From contig NZ_SCTC01000024.1 of assembly GCF_004299445.1 (NCBI RefSeq), forward strand, positions 1 through 49,906: a stretch of 49,906 bases of DNA, written 5' to 3'. This DNA comes from Phenylobacterium sp. (GTDB lineage: Bacteria; Pseudomonadota; Alphaproteobacteria; Caulobacterales; Caulobacteraceae). The position numbers and the translations under genes were made by a program. The first letter of the stretch is position 1, and every line of letters begins with the position of its first letter. The notes beneath the pieces are model-generated. The model was not told where the DNA came from. It saw nothing but the letters and a program-made list of their open reading frames with translations, and did not search any database. This document shows, piece by piece, positions 23,768 through 33,033 of this stretch.

Positions 23768-25042
23768 CTAGTTCCGCTTGGGGATGATCACCGGGAGGGT
23801 TTCGTAGCCCTTCACGAAGGTGGAGAGCGAGCGCTTGGGCTCGGCGGTGACGACGACCTCCGGGAAGCGCTTGAGGATCTCCTCCCAGATGATCTGGAGC
23901 TGGAGTTCGGCCAGCCGGTTGCCGACGCAGCGGTGGATGCCGAAGCCGAACGAGATGTGCTGGCGTGGCCGTTCGCGGTCGATGATGTAGGCGTTGGGGT
24001 TGTCGATCACCGTCTCGTCGCGGTTGCCCGAGACGTACCACATGACGACCTTGTCGCCCTTGCGGATCGTCTTGCCCTGGAACTCGACGTCCTCGGTGGC
24101 GGTGCGGCGCATGTGGGCGAGCGGCGTCTGCCAGCGGATGGTTTCGGAGACCATCGAGGAGATCAGCTCGGGGTTCTCGCGCAGCTTCCTGTACTGGTCG
24201 GGGTTCTGGTTGAGCGCCAGGATCGAGCCCGAGATGGTGTTGCGGGTGGTGTCGTTGCCGCCCACCGTCAGCAGCACGACGTTCCCGAAGTACTCGCGCG
24301 GCTCCATGTTCCGGGTGGCCGGATTGTGGGCCAGCATCGAGATGAGGTCGCCGGCCGGGGGCGCGTTGACCTTCTGGTTCCAGAGGCCGGTGAAGTAGGC
24401 GTGGTATTCGCCGAAGATCGCCATCTTCTGCTCGAGGGACTCCACGATGCCGCCGGGCATCGGGGCGGCGGTGACCACGTCGGACCAGTAGGTGATCTTG
24501 CGGCGGTCGGCCTGGGGCGCGTCGAACAGGGTGGCCAGGGTCATGGCCGTGAGTTCCTTCGAAACCAGGTCGACCCAGTCGAACTCCTCGCCGATGGGCA
24601 GGCTGTCCAGGATGGCGGCGGCCCGCTCGCGGATCTGCGGGGCCATGGCATGGAGGGCCGGCGGGGCCACGCCCGGCGAGACCACCTTGCGCTGGATGTC
24701 GTGCTTGGGCGGGTCCATGGCGATGAACATCGGCAGCGGGTCCATGTTGGACTGGCCGCCGGCGATGGTGATGCCGCCCTTCATGAAGTCTGACGAGAAC
24801 CGATGGTGGTCGGTGTCGATCGCCATGATGTCGTTGTACTTGGTGATCGACCAGTAGGGCCCGAACTCGTGCTCCTCGGTGTAGTGGACCGGGTCCTCCT
24901 TCCGCAGGCGCTCGAAGATCGGCCACATGGCGTCGGCCTGGAACAGCTCGGGTTGGGCCGGATTCAGCTTCTCGATCGGCAGCGACCAGGCCTCGGCCTT
25001 CGCCTGTTCCTTCGTGATCTGCGCCACGTGTCCGTCGGCCAT
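23768..25042 (-). CDS. cytochrome P450 (CYP153-like)
   Basis: Soluble bacterial P450 of 424 residues. I-helix VGGNDTTRN (oxygen-activation Thr), K-helix ETIRW (ExxR), and the haem loop FGFGIHRCVGNRLAE with ligand Cys372 are all intact. The GGNDTTRN and FGFGIHRCVGNRLAELQL wording is close to the CYP153 alkane/fatty-acid hydroxylases, but substrate cannot be fixed from sequence. No ferredoxin or reductase gene is adjacent. It is divergent from the DUF3703 gene. The six acyl-CoA dehydrogenases 13 kb away would suit oxidation of chains it hydroxylates; this is inference only. Confidence 0.9.
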   Translation of the reverse strand: MADGHVAQITKEQAKAEAWSLPIEKLNPAQPELFQADAMWPIFERLRKEDPVHYTEEHEFGPYWSITKYNDIMAIDTDHHRFSSDFMKGGITIAGGQSNMDPLPMFIAMDPPKHDIQRKVVSPGVAPPALHAMAPQIRERAAAILDSLPIGEEFDWVDLVSKELTAMTLATLFDAPQADRRKITYWSDVVTAAPMPGGIVESLEQKMAIFGEYHAYFTGLWNQKVNAPPAGDLISMLAHNPATRNMEPREYFGNVVLLTVGGNDTTRNTISGSILALNQNPDQYRKLRENPELISSMVSETIRWQTPLAHMRRTATEDVEFQGKTIRKGDKVVMWYVSGNRDETVIDNPNAYIIDRERPRQHISFGFGIHRCVGNRLAELQLQIIWEEILKRFPEVVVTAEPKRSLSTFVKGYETLPVIIPKRN

Positions 25043-25233
25043 CGAATAGTTCCTCCCGGGATTTCCGATAGTGAACGCCGATCAGGAACGTTTGACCAGG
25101 GGAAAGGCGCGGGTTTGTTCTCACTCATCTGCAAATCCGCAGAGGCCTGCGGCGAACTCGCGGATGGCGCCGCGGGTGCAGGAAGCGCAACCTTGGCGGC
25201 CATGACCGAGCGCCTCCACCACATGGCCTTCCG

Positions 25234-25599
25234 ATGCCGCTGCTCCGGCCTGACCTCATGAAGCGAACCCCCGAACGCCGCGCCGCCTTCGCGCGGGAAG
25301 CCGCCCTCGCCCGTCTGGCCTATGTGGACGGCGACCTGGACGAGGCGTTCCGCCTGCTGGAGCGCGCCCATGTGCTGGGCCAGCCCTGGGCCGGCGCGCA
25401 CAGCTGGACCCATTGGATGATGCTGAGGATCGGGTGGCGTCGCCGCGACGGCCGCGAGGTGGCAGGCCAGTTGCTGCGGCTGGCGGCGGGCGGACTCCTG
25501 TCGATCCTGGGCCGCCTGCCACACGGCAACACGGGCGGCGCCAACGTGCCGGCCACGCGCCCGATGCCCCCGCCGCCGGACCTGTCGCCGCTGGTCTGA
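25234..25599 (+). CDS. DUF3703 family protein
   Basis: A 121-residue protein (113 if the in-frame ATG at 25258 is used) of the DUF3703 family, function unknown. Family features: RLAYVDGDLDEAFRLLERAHVLGQPWAGAHSWTHWMMLRIG, a TPR-like helical hairpin, then GRLPHGNTGGANVPATRPMP near the end. Neither start has a clear ribosome binding site. It is divergent from the P450 gene and shares about 190 bp of upstream DNA with it. Confidence 0.8.
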   Translation: MPLLRPDLMKRTPERRAAFAREAALARLAYVDGDLDEAFRLLERAHVLGQPWAGAHSWTHWMMLRIGWRRRDGREVAGQLLRLAAGGLLSILGRLPHGNTGGANVPATRPMPPPPDLSPLV

Positions 25600-25738
25600 G
25601 ACGCCCGTCCCGACCTTGCACGCCCGCCACCCGCGTGGAGCGCGAGAAGGCGGGCTGACCCGCACTGCGGCTTCCAACCTCGCCGCCACGGGCCTAGCCT
25701 GAGCCCAACCGGTCGAACATATCGGACGGGGGGAAGCG

Positions 25739-28030
25739 ATGAAGCGTGCTGCACTGACGATACTGGCGGCGTGGCTGGCCGGAGCCGCGGGCGGGGCCGC
25801 GGCGGCGGAGACGCCGTACCGCGCCGAGGTGTTCCGGACGGCCTATGGCGCGCCACATGTGGTGGCCCGCGACTATGGGAGCCTGGGCTACGGCGCGGGG
25901 TATGCGGCGGCCCAGGACAACTACTGCGACTTCGCCGAGCGGATCATGACGGTGCGCGGCGAACGCGCGCGCTACCTGGGTCCCGGCGAAAAGGACGCCA
26001 ACGTCGTCAGCGACATCTATCACCGTGGCCTGATCCAGTCGGGACGGCTGGAGAAACTGCTGGCGGGCGACGTCCCGGGCGGCCACAAGCCATCGGCCGA
26101 TGCGCGGAGCCTGGCCAGGGGCTTCATGGCCGGCTTCAATCGCTATGTGGCCGACGTGGGCGCCGACAAGATCCCGGACGCCCGCTGCCGTGGCGCGGCC
26201 TGGATCCGACCCTTCGACGAGACCGACTACTGGCGCACCGTGATGGCCGGGCAGCAGCCGACCCTGATGGCCGGCGTGGCGGGCGCCGCCCCGCCCGGGG
26301 TTCCCGACCTGGCGGCGCCCCAGGGGCCCGCCCCGCGCTCGCCGGTTCCGGAGGGCCAGGGCAGCAACGCCTTCGCGCTGGGCCGCGAGGTGACGAAGTC
26401 CGGCCGCGGCGTCCTGCTGGGCAATCCGCATTATCCGTGGGATGGCATCAACCGCTTCGTGCGGATGCACTTCATCATCCCGGGCAAGCTCAACTTCGTG
26501 GGCGCCGGGCTCCAGAACAGCCCGTCCATCGGCATCGGCCACAACGCTCATGTGGCATGGACCCACACCGTTTCGACCGCGCGCCGGTTCGGCCTGTTCG
26601 AACTCACGCTCGATCCCAAGGACCCCACAGCCTACCTCTTCGAAGGCCAGGCGGTCCCCATGGATCGGATGGACGTGACCATCCAGGTGAAGACGCCCGA
26701 GGGGCTGAAGCCGGTCACGCGGACGGCCTATGCGACGCGCTTCGGCCCTGTGGTGGAGACGCCCACCAACCCCTGGACGAAAGAGCGGGCCTTCGCGGTG
26801 CGAGATGCGCCTGTCGACCTGCGGGGGCTCGATCAATACATGGTCATGTGGCGAGCCCGGAACGTGCGCGAACTGCAGGGGGCGCTCAGCCGCTTCCAGG
26901 CCGCCGGCTTCAACACGACCGCAGTGGATGCGAAGGGCAAGGCGTTCTACGGCGATATCGGGCCCCTGCCCTTCGTGACCGACGCCAAGGCCGAGACCTG
27001 CGCGATCTCGGAGACGGCGCGGACATCCTGGAAGACGATGCGTATCCCGATCCTGGACGGATCGAAGGCCGCCTGCGACTGGGACAGCGACCCCAAGGCG
27101 GCGACGGCGGGGATCTACCCGCCGCAGGCGCTGCCGCAGATCTTCCGCGACGACTTCACCTCGAACTCGAACGACAGCTACTGGCTCACCAATCCGAAGC
27201 AGCCGCTGGAGGGCTTCGGACGCATCTTCGGCGAGGAAAGGACGGAGCGCTCGCTGCGGACCCGCCTGTCGCTGAAGCTCATCGAGGATCGCGTGGCCGG
27301 CGTCGATGGCCTGGGCGCGCCGAAGTTCGACCTGAAAACCGTGCAGGGCGTCCTGTTCAACAACCGCAACCTGGGCGCCGAGCTGACCCGTGACTCCCTC
27401 GTGGGCCTGTGCCGGCGCGCCGCGGCGGGCGCGAACCCGGAGCTGGCCGACGCCTGCGCCGCGCTCGCGGGCTGGGATCTCAAGCTCGACCTGGACAGCC
27501 GCGGGGCGCACGTCTTCCGCCTGTTCGCCGAGAAGGGCGGCCTACGCTTCAAGGTCCCGTTCGACCCGAAGGACCCGGTGAACACACCGCACACCCTGGA
27601 CGTGGACGACCCGCGGGTGCTGAAGGCCCTTGTGGACGCGGTCGCGCAACTCCGCGCGCTGAACATCCCGATGGATGCGCCGCTGCGGGCCGTGCAGACC
27701 GAGCCGCGCGCGAACGGCGAGCGCATCCCGATCCACGGCGGGCCGGGCCCGGAGGGCATCTTCAACGTCATCACGCCGGTGAACCTGGTGGCCGAGAAGG
27801 GATGGACCAAGATCCGCCACGGCTCCAGCTGGATCATGACCGTCGAGTTCACGCCCAAGGGTCCCGTCAGCCAGGGCGTGCTGTCGTATTCCCAGTCCAG
27901 CAATCCGGACTCGCCGCACGCGGCGGACCAGACGCGCCTCTATTCGCAGAAGGGTTGGGACGACCTGCGTTTCACCGAGGCGGCCGTACGCCGGGACGCG
28001 GTCTCGAAGACGGTGCTCGTGGGTCGCTGA
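25739..28030 (+). CDS. penicillin acylase family (PvdQ/AHL-acylase-like) Ntn hydrolase
   Basis: Periplasmic amidase precursor of 763 residues. Signal peptide MKRAALTILAAWLAGAAGGAAAA, alpha-chain region to about residue 208, then the self-cleavage point G-Ser209 in EGQGSNAFALG, where Ser becomes the beta-chain nucleophile. GVLLGNPHYPW supplies the conserved His/Pro segment, HVAWTHTVS the oxyanion-side Val/His stretch, and NSNDSYWLTNP the catalytic Asn block. Relatives hydrolyse acyl-homoserine lactones, aculeacin or pyoverdine acyl groups. A quorum-quenching or amide-catabolism role is possible; no LuxI/LuxR is nearby. GGGGGAAG precedes the ATG. The SDR follows after 84 bp. Confidence 0.9.
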   Translation: MKRAALTILAAWLAGAAGGAAAAETPYRAEVFRTAYGAPHVVARDYGSLGYGAGYAAAQDNYCDFAERIMTVRGERARYLGPGEKDANVVSDIYHRGLIQSGRLEKLLAGDVPGGHKPSADARSLARGFMAGFNRYVADVGADKIPDARCRGAAWIRPFDETDYWRTVMAGQQPTLMAGVAGAAPPGVPDLAAPQGPAPRSPVPEGQGSNAFALGREVTKSGRGVLLGNPHYPWDGINRFVRMHFIIPGKLNFVGAGLQNSPSIGIGHNAHVAWTHTVSTARRFGLFELTLDPKDPTAYLFEGQAVPMDRMDVTIQVKTPEGLKPVTRTAYATRFGPVVETPTNPWTKERAFAVRDAPVDLRGLDQYMVMWRARNVRELQGALSRFQAAGFNTTAVDAKGKAFYGDIGPLPFVTDAKAETCAISETARTSWKTMRIPILDGSKAACDWDSDPKAATAGIYPPQALPQIFRDDFTSNSNDSYWLTNPKQPLEGFGRIFGEERTERSLRTRLSLKLIEDRVAGVDGLGAPKFDLKTVQGVLFNNRNLGAELTRDSLVGLCRRAAAGANPELADACAALAGWDLKLDLDSRGAHVFRLFAEKGGLRFKVPFDPKDPVNTPHTLDVDDPRVLKALVDAVAQLRALNIPMDAPLRAVQTEPRANGERIPIHGGPGPEGIFNVITPVNLVAEKGWTKIRHGSSWIMTVEFTPKGPVSQGVLSYSQSSNPDSPHAADQTRLYSQKGWDDLRFTEAAVRRDAVSKTVLVGR

Positions 28031-28114
28031 ACGGGGCCGTTGACGTGGGGTGACGGATTACGTCGCCGTCGCCCGGGGCTATCGTCGTCCCAACGAAAGA
28101 CAGGGAAGAGCGTC

Positions 28115-29107
28115 ATGAAGGATTTCGCCGGGAAGTTCGCGGTGGTCACGGGCGGCGGCACGGGCATGGGCCGCGAGTTGGCGCGCCAGTTGATCGCCGA
28201 GGGCTGCAGCGTCGCCATGTGCGACGTGTCGGACCGCGCAATGCAGGAGACCATCGCGCTGTGCCAGGCCGACGGCGTCCCGCAGGGCGCCCGGATCACG
28301 GCCCACATCGCCGACGTGTCCGACGAGCAGGCGCTGATCCGCTTCCGCGACGAGGCGGCCAAGCTGCACGACACCGAGAAGCTGCACCTGCTGTTCAACA
28401 ACGCCGGGATCGGCGGCGGCGGCTCGATCGTGAACGACGACCGGGCCGAGTGGGAGCGGACGTTCAACGTGTGCTGGGGCGGCGTCTACTATGGCGTGCG
28501 CACCTTCCTGCCGATGATGCTGAACGCCGACGAGGCGCACATCGTGAACACCAGCTCGGTGAACGGCTTCTGGGCCAGCCTGGGCCCCAGCGTCTCGCAC
28601 ACGGCCTATGCGGCGGCGAAGTTCGCGGTGAAGGGCTTCACCGAGGCGCTGATCACCGACCTGCGGCTGAATGCGCCCCACATCAAGTGCTCGGTGGTGA
28701 TGCCGGGGCACATCGGGACGATGATCGCGGGCAACTCGCGCCGCGTGATCCGCGGCGTCGACGACAGCACGCTGAGCGCCGAGGAGATCGCCCGGGCGCG
28801 GACGCGCATGGCCCGGGCCGGGGTCGACGTCAGCCAGGTTCCGGACGCCGCCATCCAGGCCATGGCGGACGAGCAGGCGCGACGGTTCCTGGAGAATGCG
28901 CCCACCACGGCGGCCGAGGCCTCGAAGATCATCCTGGACGGGGTGAAGGCCGAGCGCTGGCGGATCCTGGTGGGCGACGACGCGCACAAGATGGACGCGC
29001 TGGTGCGGGCCGATCCCGAGCAGGCCTACGAGCCCGCCTTCTTCGAGGTGCTGGCCAAGGAAGTGGGCTGGCAGCTGAACGGCATCGTGTCGAACAGGGC
29101 TGACTAG
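28115..29107 (+). CDS. SDR family NAD(P)-dependent oxidoreductase
   Basis: A 330-residue short-chain dehydrogenase/reductase. TGGGTGMG near residue 13 is the cofactor-binding TGxxxGxG, CDVSD suggests the NAD-type acidic residue, NNAG is at about residue 91, and the Ser...Tyr-x-x-x-Lys triad is SSVNG/YAAAK. The region after residue 200 is longer than in classical SDRs and includes an alpha-helical insertion (EEIARARTRMARAGVDVSQ). AGGGAAGAG precedes the ATG. Substrate unknown. It is co-oriented with the acylase and the carbonic anhydrase. Confidence 0.9.
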   Translation: MKDFAGKFAVVTGGGTGMGRELARQLIAEGCSVAMCDVSDRAMQETIALCQADGVPQGARITAHIADVSDEQALIRFRDEAAKLHDTEKLHLLFNNAGIGGGGSIVNDDRAEWERTFNVCWGGVYYGVRTFLPMMLNADEAHIVNTSSVNGFWASLGPSVSHTAYAAAKFAVKGFTEALITDLRLNAPHIKCSVVMPGHIGTMIAGNSRRVIRGVDDSTLSAEEIARARTRMARAGVDVSQVPDAAIQAMADEQARRFLENAPTTAAEASKIILDGVKAERWRILVGDDAHKMDALVRADPEQAYEPAFFEVLAKEVGWQLNGIVSNRAD

Positions 29108-29158
29108 TCGCAGTTCGCGACGCAACGGCGTCACCGCATCTTAGGGTTTATGAGGTCT

Positions 29159-29187
29159 GATCCCCGCGGAATTTGATCACGGGGATC
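29159..29187 (+). promoter_or_regulatory. inverted repeat over the carbonic anhydrase ribosome binding site
   Basis: GATCCCCG (29159-29166) pairs perfectly with CGGGGATC (29180-29187) across a 13-nt AT-rich loop. The 3' arm covers the purine-rich stretch GGGGATCGGA just before ATG 29192. It may be an operator or a translation-control hairpin. Confidence 0.4.
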
Positions 29188-29191
29188 GGAC

Positions 29192-30010
29192 ATGACCGAC
29201 CTTCATCGCCGCAAGCTGATCCTGGCGCTGGGCGCCGGCCTGGTCGCCGCGCCGGCCTATGCGCTGGCCGAAGGGGGCGTCGAGCACGCCGCCGAGGCGC
29301 CCAAGCCGCGTCCCAAGCGCAAGCCTGCGCCGAAGAAGCCTGCGGCCCCTGCCCCCGCCGCAGACCCGCACGCCGCGGCGGGACACGCCGCCGAGCCGTC
29401 CATCCCGCCCGAAGAGGCGATGAACCGCCTGATGGCCGGCAACGCGCGCTATTGCGCCGGGCTGTCGGCGCACCCGAACGCCAACGCCGTGCGCCGAATC
29501 GAGGTGGCCGCCGGCCAGCGCCCCTTCGCGGTGATCCTGGCCTGCGCCGACAGCCGGGTCCCGCCCGAGCTGATCTTCGACCAGGGCCTGGGCGATCTGT
29601 TCGTCGTGCGCGTGGCGGGCAATGTGGTGGACGACGCGACGCTCGCCTCCATCGAGTATGCCGTGATCCACCTGGGTTCGACCCTGATCATGGCCCTGGG
29701 CCACGAACGCTGCGGGGCGGTCAAGGCCACCGCGGAGGCCCTGGCGGGCCGCGGATCACCCGATGACAAGGACACGCGCATCGGCGCGCTGGCCGCCCTG
29801 ATCAGCCCTGCCGTCCGCGCCGTGCCGGCCGGCGCCGCCGACCCGCTGGATGCGGCGGTGTCGCTGAACGCCGCCCACGCCGCGGCCGAGATCTTCGCGG
29901 GCTCGCGCCCGCTGCGCACGCGGGTGCTGGCGGGACAGCTCAAGATCGTCGCCGCCCGCTACGACCTGGACGACGGCCGGGTGACGCCGACGAAGTCGCA
30001 GCCGGTCTGA
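29192..30010 (+). CDS. exported beta-carbonic anhydrase
   Basis: Zinc enzyme converting CO2 and bicarbonate; 272 residues. The N-terminus HRRKLILALGAGLVAAPAYALA has a twin-arginine followed by a hydrophobic core, so Tat export to the periplasm is likely. A Lys/Pro/Ala-rich linker precedes the catalytic domain (from about residue 70). Zn ligands and dyad: Cys118-x-Asp120-x-Arg122 in ACADSRVPPE, then His171 and Cys174 in HERCGAV. VAGNVVDDATLASIEYAV is the usual family stretch. All active-site residues are present. The gene stands alone behind an inverted repeat. Confidence 0.9.
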   Translation: MTDLHRRKLILALGAGLVAAPAYALAEGGVEHAAEAPKPRPKRKPAPKKPAAPAPAADPHAAAGHAAEPSIPPEEAMNRLMAGNARYCAGLSAHPNANAVRRIEVAAGQRPFAVILACADSRVPPELIFDQGLGDLFVVRVAGNVVDDATLASIEYAVIHLGSTLIMALGHERCGAVKATAEALAGRGSPDDKDTRIGALAALISPAVRAVPAGAADPLDAAVSLNAAHAAAEIFAGSRPLRTRVLAGQLKIVAARYDLDDGRVTPTKSQPV

Positions 30011-30027
30011 TCGACAGCGAGATGAGC

Positions 30028-30047
30028 GACCCTCCCCTCGGAGGGTC
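30028..30047. terminator. hairpin between convergent genes
   Basis: GACCCTCC-CCTC-GGAGGGTC, a perfect 8-bp stem, sits midway between the carbonic anhydrase stop and the converging PEP-CTERM stop. There is no T tract on either side. Confidence 0.5.
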
Positions 30048-30052
30048 TCCCG

Positions 30053-30709
30053 TCAGGCGTAAGCGAGGCGGCGACGCGTGCGCAGCATGGCGCCCGCTGC
30101 GCCGAAGCCCAGGATCATCATCGTCCAGGTGGCCGGCTCAGGCACCGCGGCCTGGATGCCGCCGATCCGGATCTGGCGGATGTCGCCGATCGTACCGTTC
30201 GCGGCGATGCTGAAGAAGTCGATCATCTGGCCGTCCAGCGTGCCGGCGTTGAAGAACCCGTTGGCTGGGATCCCGAAGGTTTCCTGGAAGACCTCGCCCT
30301 GTGTGTCGACGAAAGTCAGCGTCACCTCGGTCGCCGTTCCGCCGAAGAGACGGAACTCGGTCTCGTTGAAAGCGAGCGCAGGATCGGAGAGGTCGAAACC
30401 CGCGAGTTGGCCGGCAAATCCGCGGAACGTGAACGTGCTGCTGAGGAAGCCATCGGCGGCGTCCAGCCGCGCCTGACCGCCTGACGGCGCAAGCGTCTCA
30501 CCGCCTTCAATGGTCACGAGCGTGCTCGTCTGGTTGGTCTGGCCCTCAATCGCGAGACCCGCAGGCGGGTTGTTGTTGAAGAGCAGGTTCTCGTCGGGCT
30601 GAAGTACGCCGGCGCCTACGTTGATGACGATCGAGGCCGCGGCGGGCCAGGCGCCGGCCAAAGACAGAAAGGCGGTGATCGCCGCCACGGAACGAAGACG
30701 CGGATTCAT
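30053..30709 (-). CDS. PEP-CTERM sorting-domain protein
   Basis: Exported 218-residue protein: signal peptide MNPRLRSVAAITAFLSLAGAWPAAAS, a Thr/Gly/Phe-rich beta-type body with no cysteines or catalytic motifs, and the C-terminal tag VPEPATWTMMILGFGAAGAM followed by an Arg cluster (RTRRRLAYA). It is the second such protein in the window (first at 14667). The ATG is the only start that begins a signal peptide, although the frame is open upstream. A role at the cell surface or in extracellular matrix is inferred from the tag alone. Confidence 0.85.
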   Translation of the reverse strand: MNPRLRSVAAITAFLSLAGAWPAAASIVINVGAGVLQPDENLLFNNNPPAGLAIEGQTNQTSTLVTIEGGETLAPSGGQARLDAADGFLSSTFTFRGFAGQLAGFDLSDPALAFNETEFRLFGGTATEVTLTFVDTQGEVFQETFGIPANGFFNAGTLDGQMIDFFSIAANGTIGDIRQIRIGGIQAAVPEPATWTMMILGFGAAGAMLRTRRRLAYA

Positions 30710-30905
30710 GGAAAACTCCCCAGGCCCATCGCCTGCGACCGCTGCAACCGACGGGGGGCGCGTCTTGTTCCAGATTGAATCGAGCAATCGCGAACTCTCG
30801 ATGTCGTGCGCCGCGCGGCGCGGGCACGCAAAGCGCGCCCGCCGGCGCAACCCCTGGCCCCCATGGCGATTAAGCAGCTGAGGGACCGCTCGCGAGGACT
30901 ACGAC

Positions 30906-31739
30906 ATGGCGTCAGACGACGATGCGCGCCCGTCCGGGGGATTCCATAGCTATGCCGACGATACGCCACGGGACGAACCGGCCGACCACGCGCCCATAGC
31001 CGCCGGCTGGTCGGACACTCCGGCGTGGCGGCGCAGCGAAGCATCGCCCGAACCGCGGCTCTGGCGTTCGCCGCTGGTCGCCAGTTGCGCCGCCGCCGCC
31101 CTGATCGCCGCCGGCGTGGGCTGGGCCACCCTCAGCGACGGCGATCCGGCCCGAGGTTCGGCGGCTCCGACGGCCGGCCCCCAGGCGCCGGCCCAGGCGC
31201 CGCTGCGGGTGGTGGTCGCCGAACCCCCATCGCCCGCCCCGATGGCTCCGGCCGCCGAACGCCTGCAGGTCCTGCCGCCGCCACAGACTGACGCCTTGAC
31301 TATGGTGACGCCGCCTTCGCCGATCGTGATCCCCTCGCCGATCGCGATCCCCGCGGCGCCGTCGGCGCGCGTCGCACCCCGGCCGCCCCCCGCGCCGCCG
31401 ATGCCTCGCGAAACGCCGAGCGCGGCCGAGACGGCGCAGGCGGCGGTCGGGCGCACCTCGCCTGAGCCTCGTCGCTTCGACGCCTGCCGCGACGCGCCGA
31501 CGCCGGCCTACGAGATGGTCTGCAACGACCGATGGCTGGCGCAGGCGGACCAGCGGATGAAGCGCGCCTATTCCGCGGCGCTGGCGGCCGGCGTGCCGCC
31601 CGACGCGTTGCGGCGGGACCAGGAAGACTGGCTGGCCGTGCGCGAGGACGCGGCGCAGATCTCGCGCCAGGCCGTGGCCGACATCTACCGCCAGCGGACC
31701 CGCGAGCTGTTCGCCATGGCCGACGGGGGCCCGCCGTGA
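30906..31739 (+). CDS. membrane-anchored protein with C-terminal LprI-like domain
   Basis: A 277-residue protein. The N-terminal 52 residues are polar and cytoplasmic; one membrane helix lies near 53-75 (SPLVASCAAAALIAAGVGWATL). A long Pro/Ala-rich linker (to about 190) includes an IVIPSPIAIPAAP repeat. The C-terminal 85 residues match the lysozyme-inhibitor LprI-type domain: FDACRDAPTPAYEMVCNDRWLAQADQRMKRAYSAAL, with its two cysteines, then RRDQEDWLAVRE. LprI domains may bind lysozyme or cell-wall material. The linker is long enough to cross much of the periplasm. Confidence 0.8.
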   Translation: MASDDDARPSGGFHSYADDTPRDEPADHAPIAAGWSDTPAWRRSEASPEPRLWRSPLVASCAAAALIAAGVGWATLSDGDPARGSAAPTAGPQAPAQAPLRVVVAEPPSPAPMAPAAERLQVLPPPQTDALTMVTPPSPIVIPSPIAIPAAPSARVAPRPPPAPPMPRETPSAAETAQAAVGRTSPEPRRFDACRDAPTPAYEMVCNDRWLAQADQRMKRAYSAALAAGVPPDALRRDQEDWLAVREDAAQISRQAVADIYRQRTRELFAMADGGPP

Positions 31740-31779
31740 GGAAAGCGGGGTCGAACGCGCGGATCGGGCCGAACGGCGC

Positions 31780-32247
31780 CTAAGCGCTCATCGCCTTTTC
31801 GAGCGCCAGGGCCAGCGAGACGCAAGCGGCGGCGGTGACCGCGGTGGACAGCACCGGATAGCGCGAAGGGGTGTCGGGGGTCTGGTGGTCGAACAGCCAC
31901 TGGACGAGGAACGCCGTCATGAACCCGCCGATGATCCAGGTGTCGGGGGCCGAACCGCGCGCCAGCAGGATCACCCACGCCGCCACGGCGCACAGCGCCG
32001 AGAACGCCTGGCGCATCCAGCGCGGTTCCGGCTCGCGGGTTTCGAGCCCCCATCGCACGCCGCCCAGGAACGAGAGCACCGCTGTGGACCAAGCCAGGAG
32101 GCTGGTCAGGGACGCACCCGCGAGCTTGGGGGGGCCAAAGCTGAAGAGCAGCGACGTGACCGGGAAGGGCGACAGCGCCAACAGCGCGATGGCCCAAAGC
32201 GCTACGGAAGGGGACTCCGCCCTGGAGGCGGGCCGCACGTCATCCAT
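31780..32247 (-). CDS. DUF3429 membrane protein
   Basis: A 155-residue membrane protein of the DUF3429 family with about five hydrophobic segments (ALWAIALLALSPFPVTSLLF, LLAWSTAVLSFLGGVRWGLE, ALCAVAAWVILLARG, WIIGGFMTAFLVQWLFD, LSTAVTAAACVSLALALE). The FLGGVRWG motif is typical of the family; function unknown. ATG 32247 has GGAGAGA ten bases upstream; a TTG two codons earlier, directly after the previous stop, is the alternative. It is the last gene of the operon with TauE/SafE and TIGR02186. Confidence 0.78.
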   Translation of the reverse strand: MDDVRPASRAESPSVALWAIALLALSPFPVTSLLFSFGPPKLAGASLTSLLAWSTAVLSFLGGVRWGLETREPEPRWMRQAFSALCAVAAWVILLARGSAPDTWIIGGFMTAFLVQWLFDHQTPDTPSRYPVLSTAVTAAACVSLALALEKAMSA

Positions 32248-32253
32248 GAGCAA

Positions 32254-33033
32254 TCAGTCTCTCCGGAATGCCGCCGAGGCCGCCCAACCGGCCGCCAGCG
32301 CGAACGCCATGGCTGCCAGACCATATGACCATGGCCTTGAATGGGCCCAGACGTAAAGAGCCCGTTCGACGCCGACCTTCTCAACCGTGAGCGTCCGCGA
32401 GCGCCGCGAGACCGGCTTGCCGTCCTGGAAGAGCAGGATGTCGGCCCTGTAGACGCCCGTCGGCGCGCCCGTGGGCAGGGCGATCTCGGCGCGGAACAGA
32501 CCCCGGTCGACGAACCGAACGCCGCGCCCGTCCTCATGGTAGAGGCCGGCGTTGGTCTTCAGCCGGACGACGGCGCGGCGCCAGTCGTAGTAGTCGGCCC
32601 CCAGGCGGCTGACGACCATGTCGCGCACGCCATAGCGAGTATCGACGCGCTGCTCTTCGGGAGCGTTGATGGTCAGGTGATCCAGGCCTGCGCCCAGGCG
32701 GCGCAGCACGCCGAAGTTGGCGATGTCCTCCAGCGGCCGGTTCGAGGCGGCGCGGTAGAAGCCCGGGGCGCCGCGGAACACCACCGGGCGGCTGTTGAGC
32801 CATACGCCGGCCACCTTCTGCTTGCGCGTGAGCCGGACGGGCTGATCGGGGCCGCGGACCAGCACGACCACGTCGGCCGGCCGCGTCCCGGTGTCGAACA
32901 CTGCGCCATAGAGAACGATGCGCGCGCCGCGGAAATCGGACTTCACCTGGACGTTGGTGGTGGTGAGCGCCGCCGAGATCGCGGCGGGCGCGACCGCGGG
33001 CGGTGGGGCGGGCGGGGGAGCGTCGATCGCCAT
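32254..33033 (-). CDS. TIGR02186 family membrane-anchored protein
   Basis: A 259-residue protein of the TIGR02186 family, seen in alphaproteobacteria next to TauE/SafE permeases. An N-terminal stretch with weak signal character is followed by a beta-rich periplasmic domain (NVQVKSDFRGARIVLYGAVFD, VVVLVRGPDQPVRLTRKQKVAGVWLN, VFRGAPGFYRAASNRPL) and a C-terminal membrane helix (YGLAAMAFALAAGWAASAAF) with a basic end. Its ATG overlaps the upstream permease stop (ATGA), which supports coupled synthesis and a joint role. Function not established. Confidence 0.82.
   Translation of the reverse strand: MAIDAPPPAPPPAVAPAAISAALTTTNVQVKSDFRGARIVLYGAVFDTGTRPADVVVLVRGPDQPVRLTRKQKVAGVWLNSRPVVFRGAPGFYRAASNRPLEDIANFGVLRRLGAGLDHLTINAPEEQRVDTRYGVRDMVVSRLGADYYDWRRAVVRLKTNAGLYHEDGRGVRFVDRGLFRAEIALPTGAPTGVYRADILLFQDGKPVSRRSRTLTVEKVGVERALYVWAHSRPWSYGLAAMAFALAAGWAASAAFRRD

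Noticed and set aside
23768..29107. A single P450-acylase-SDR operon
   Set aside because: The P450 is on the opposite strand and divergent from DUF3703; only the acylase and SDR are plausibly co-transcribed.
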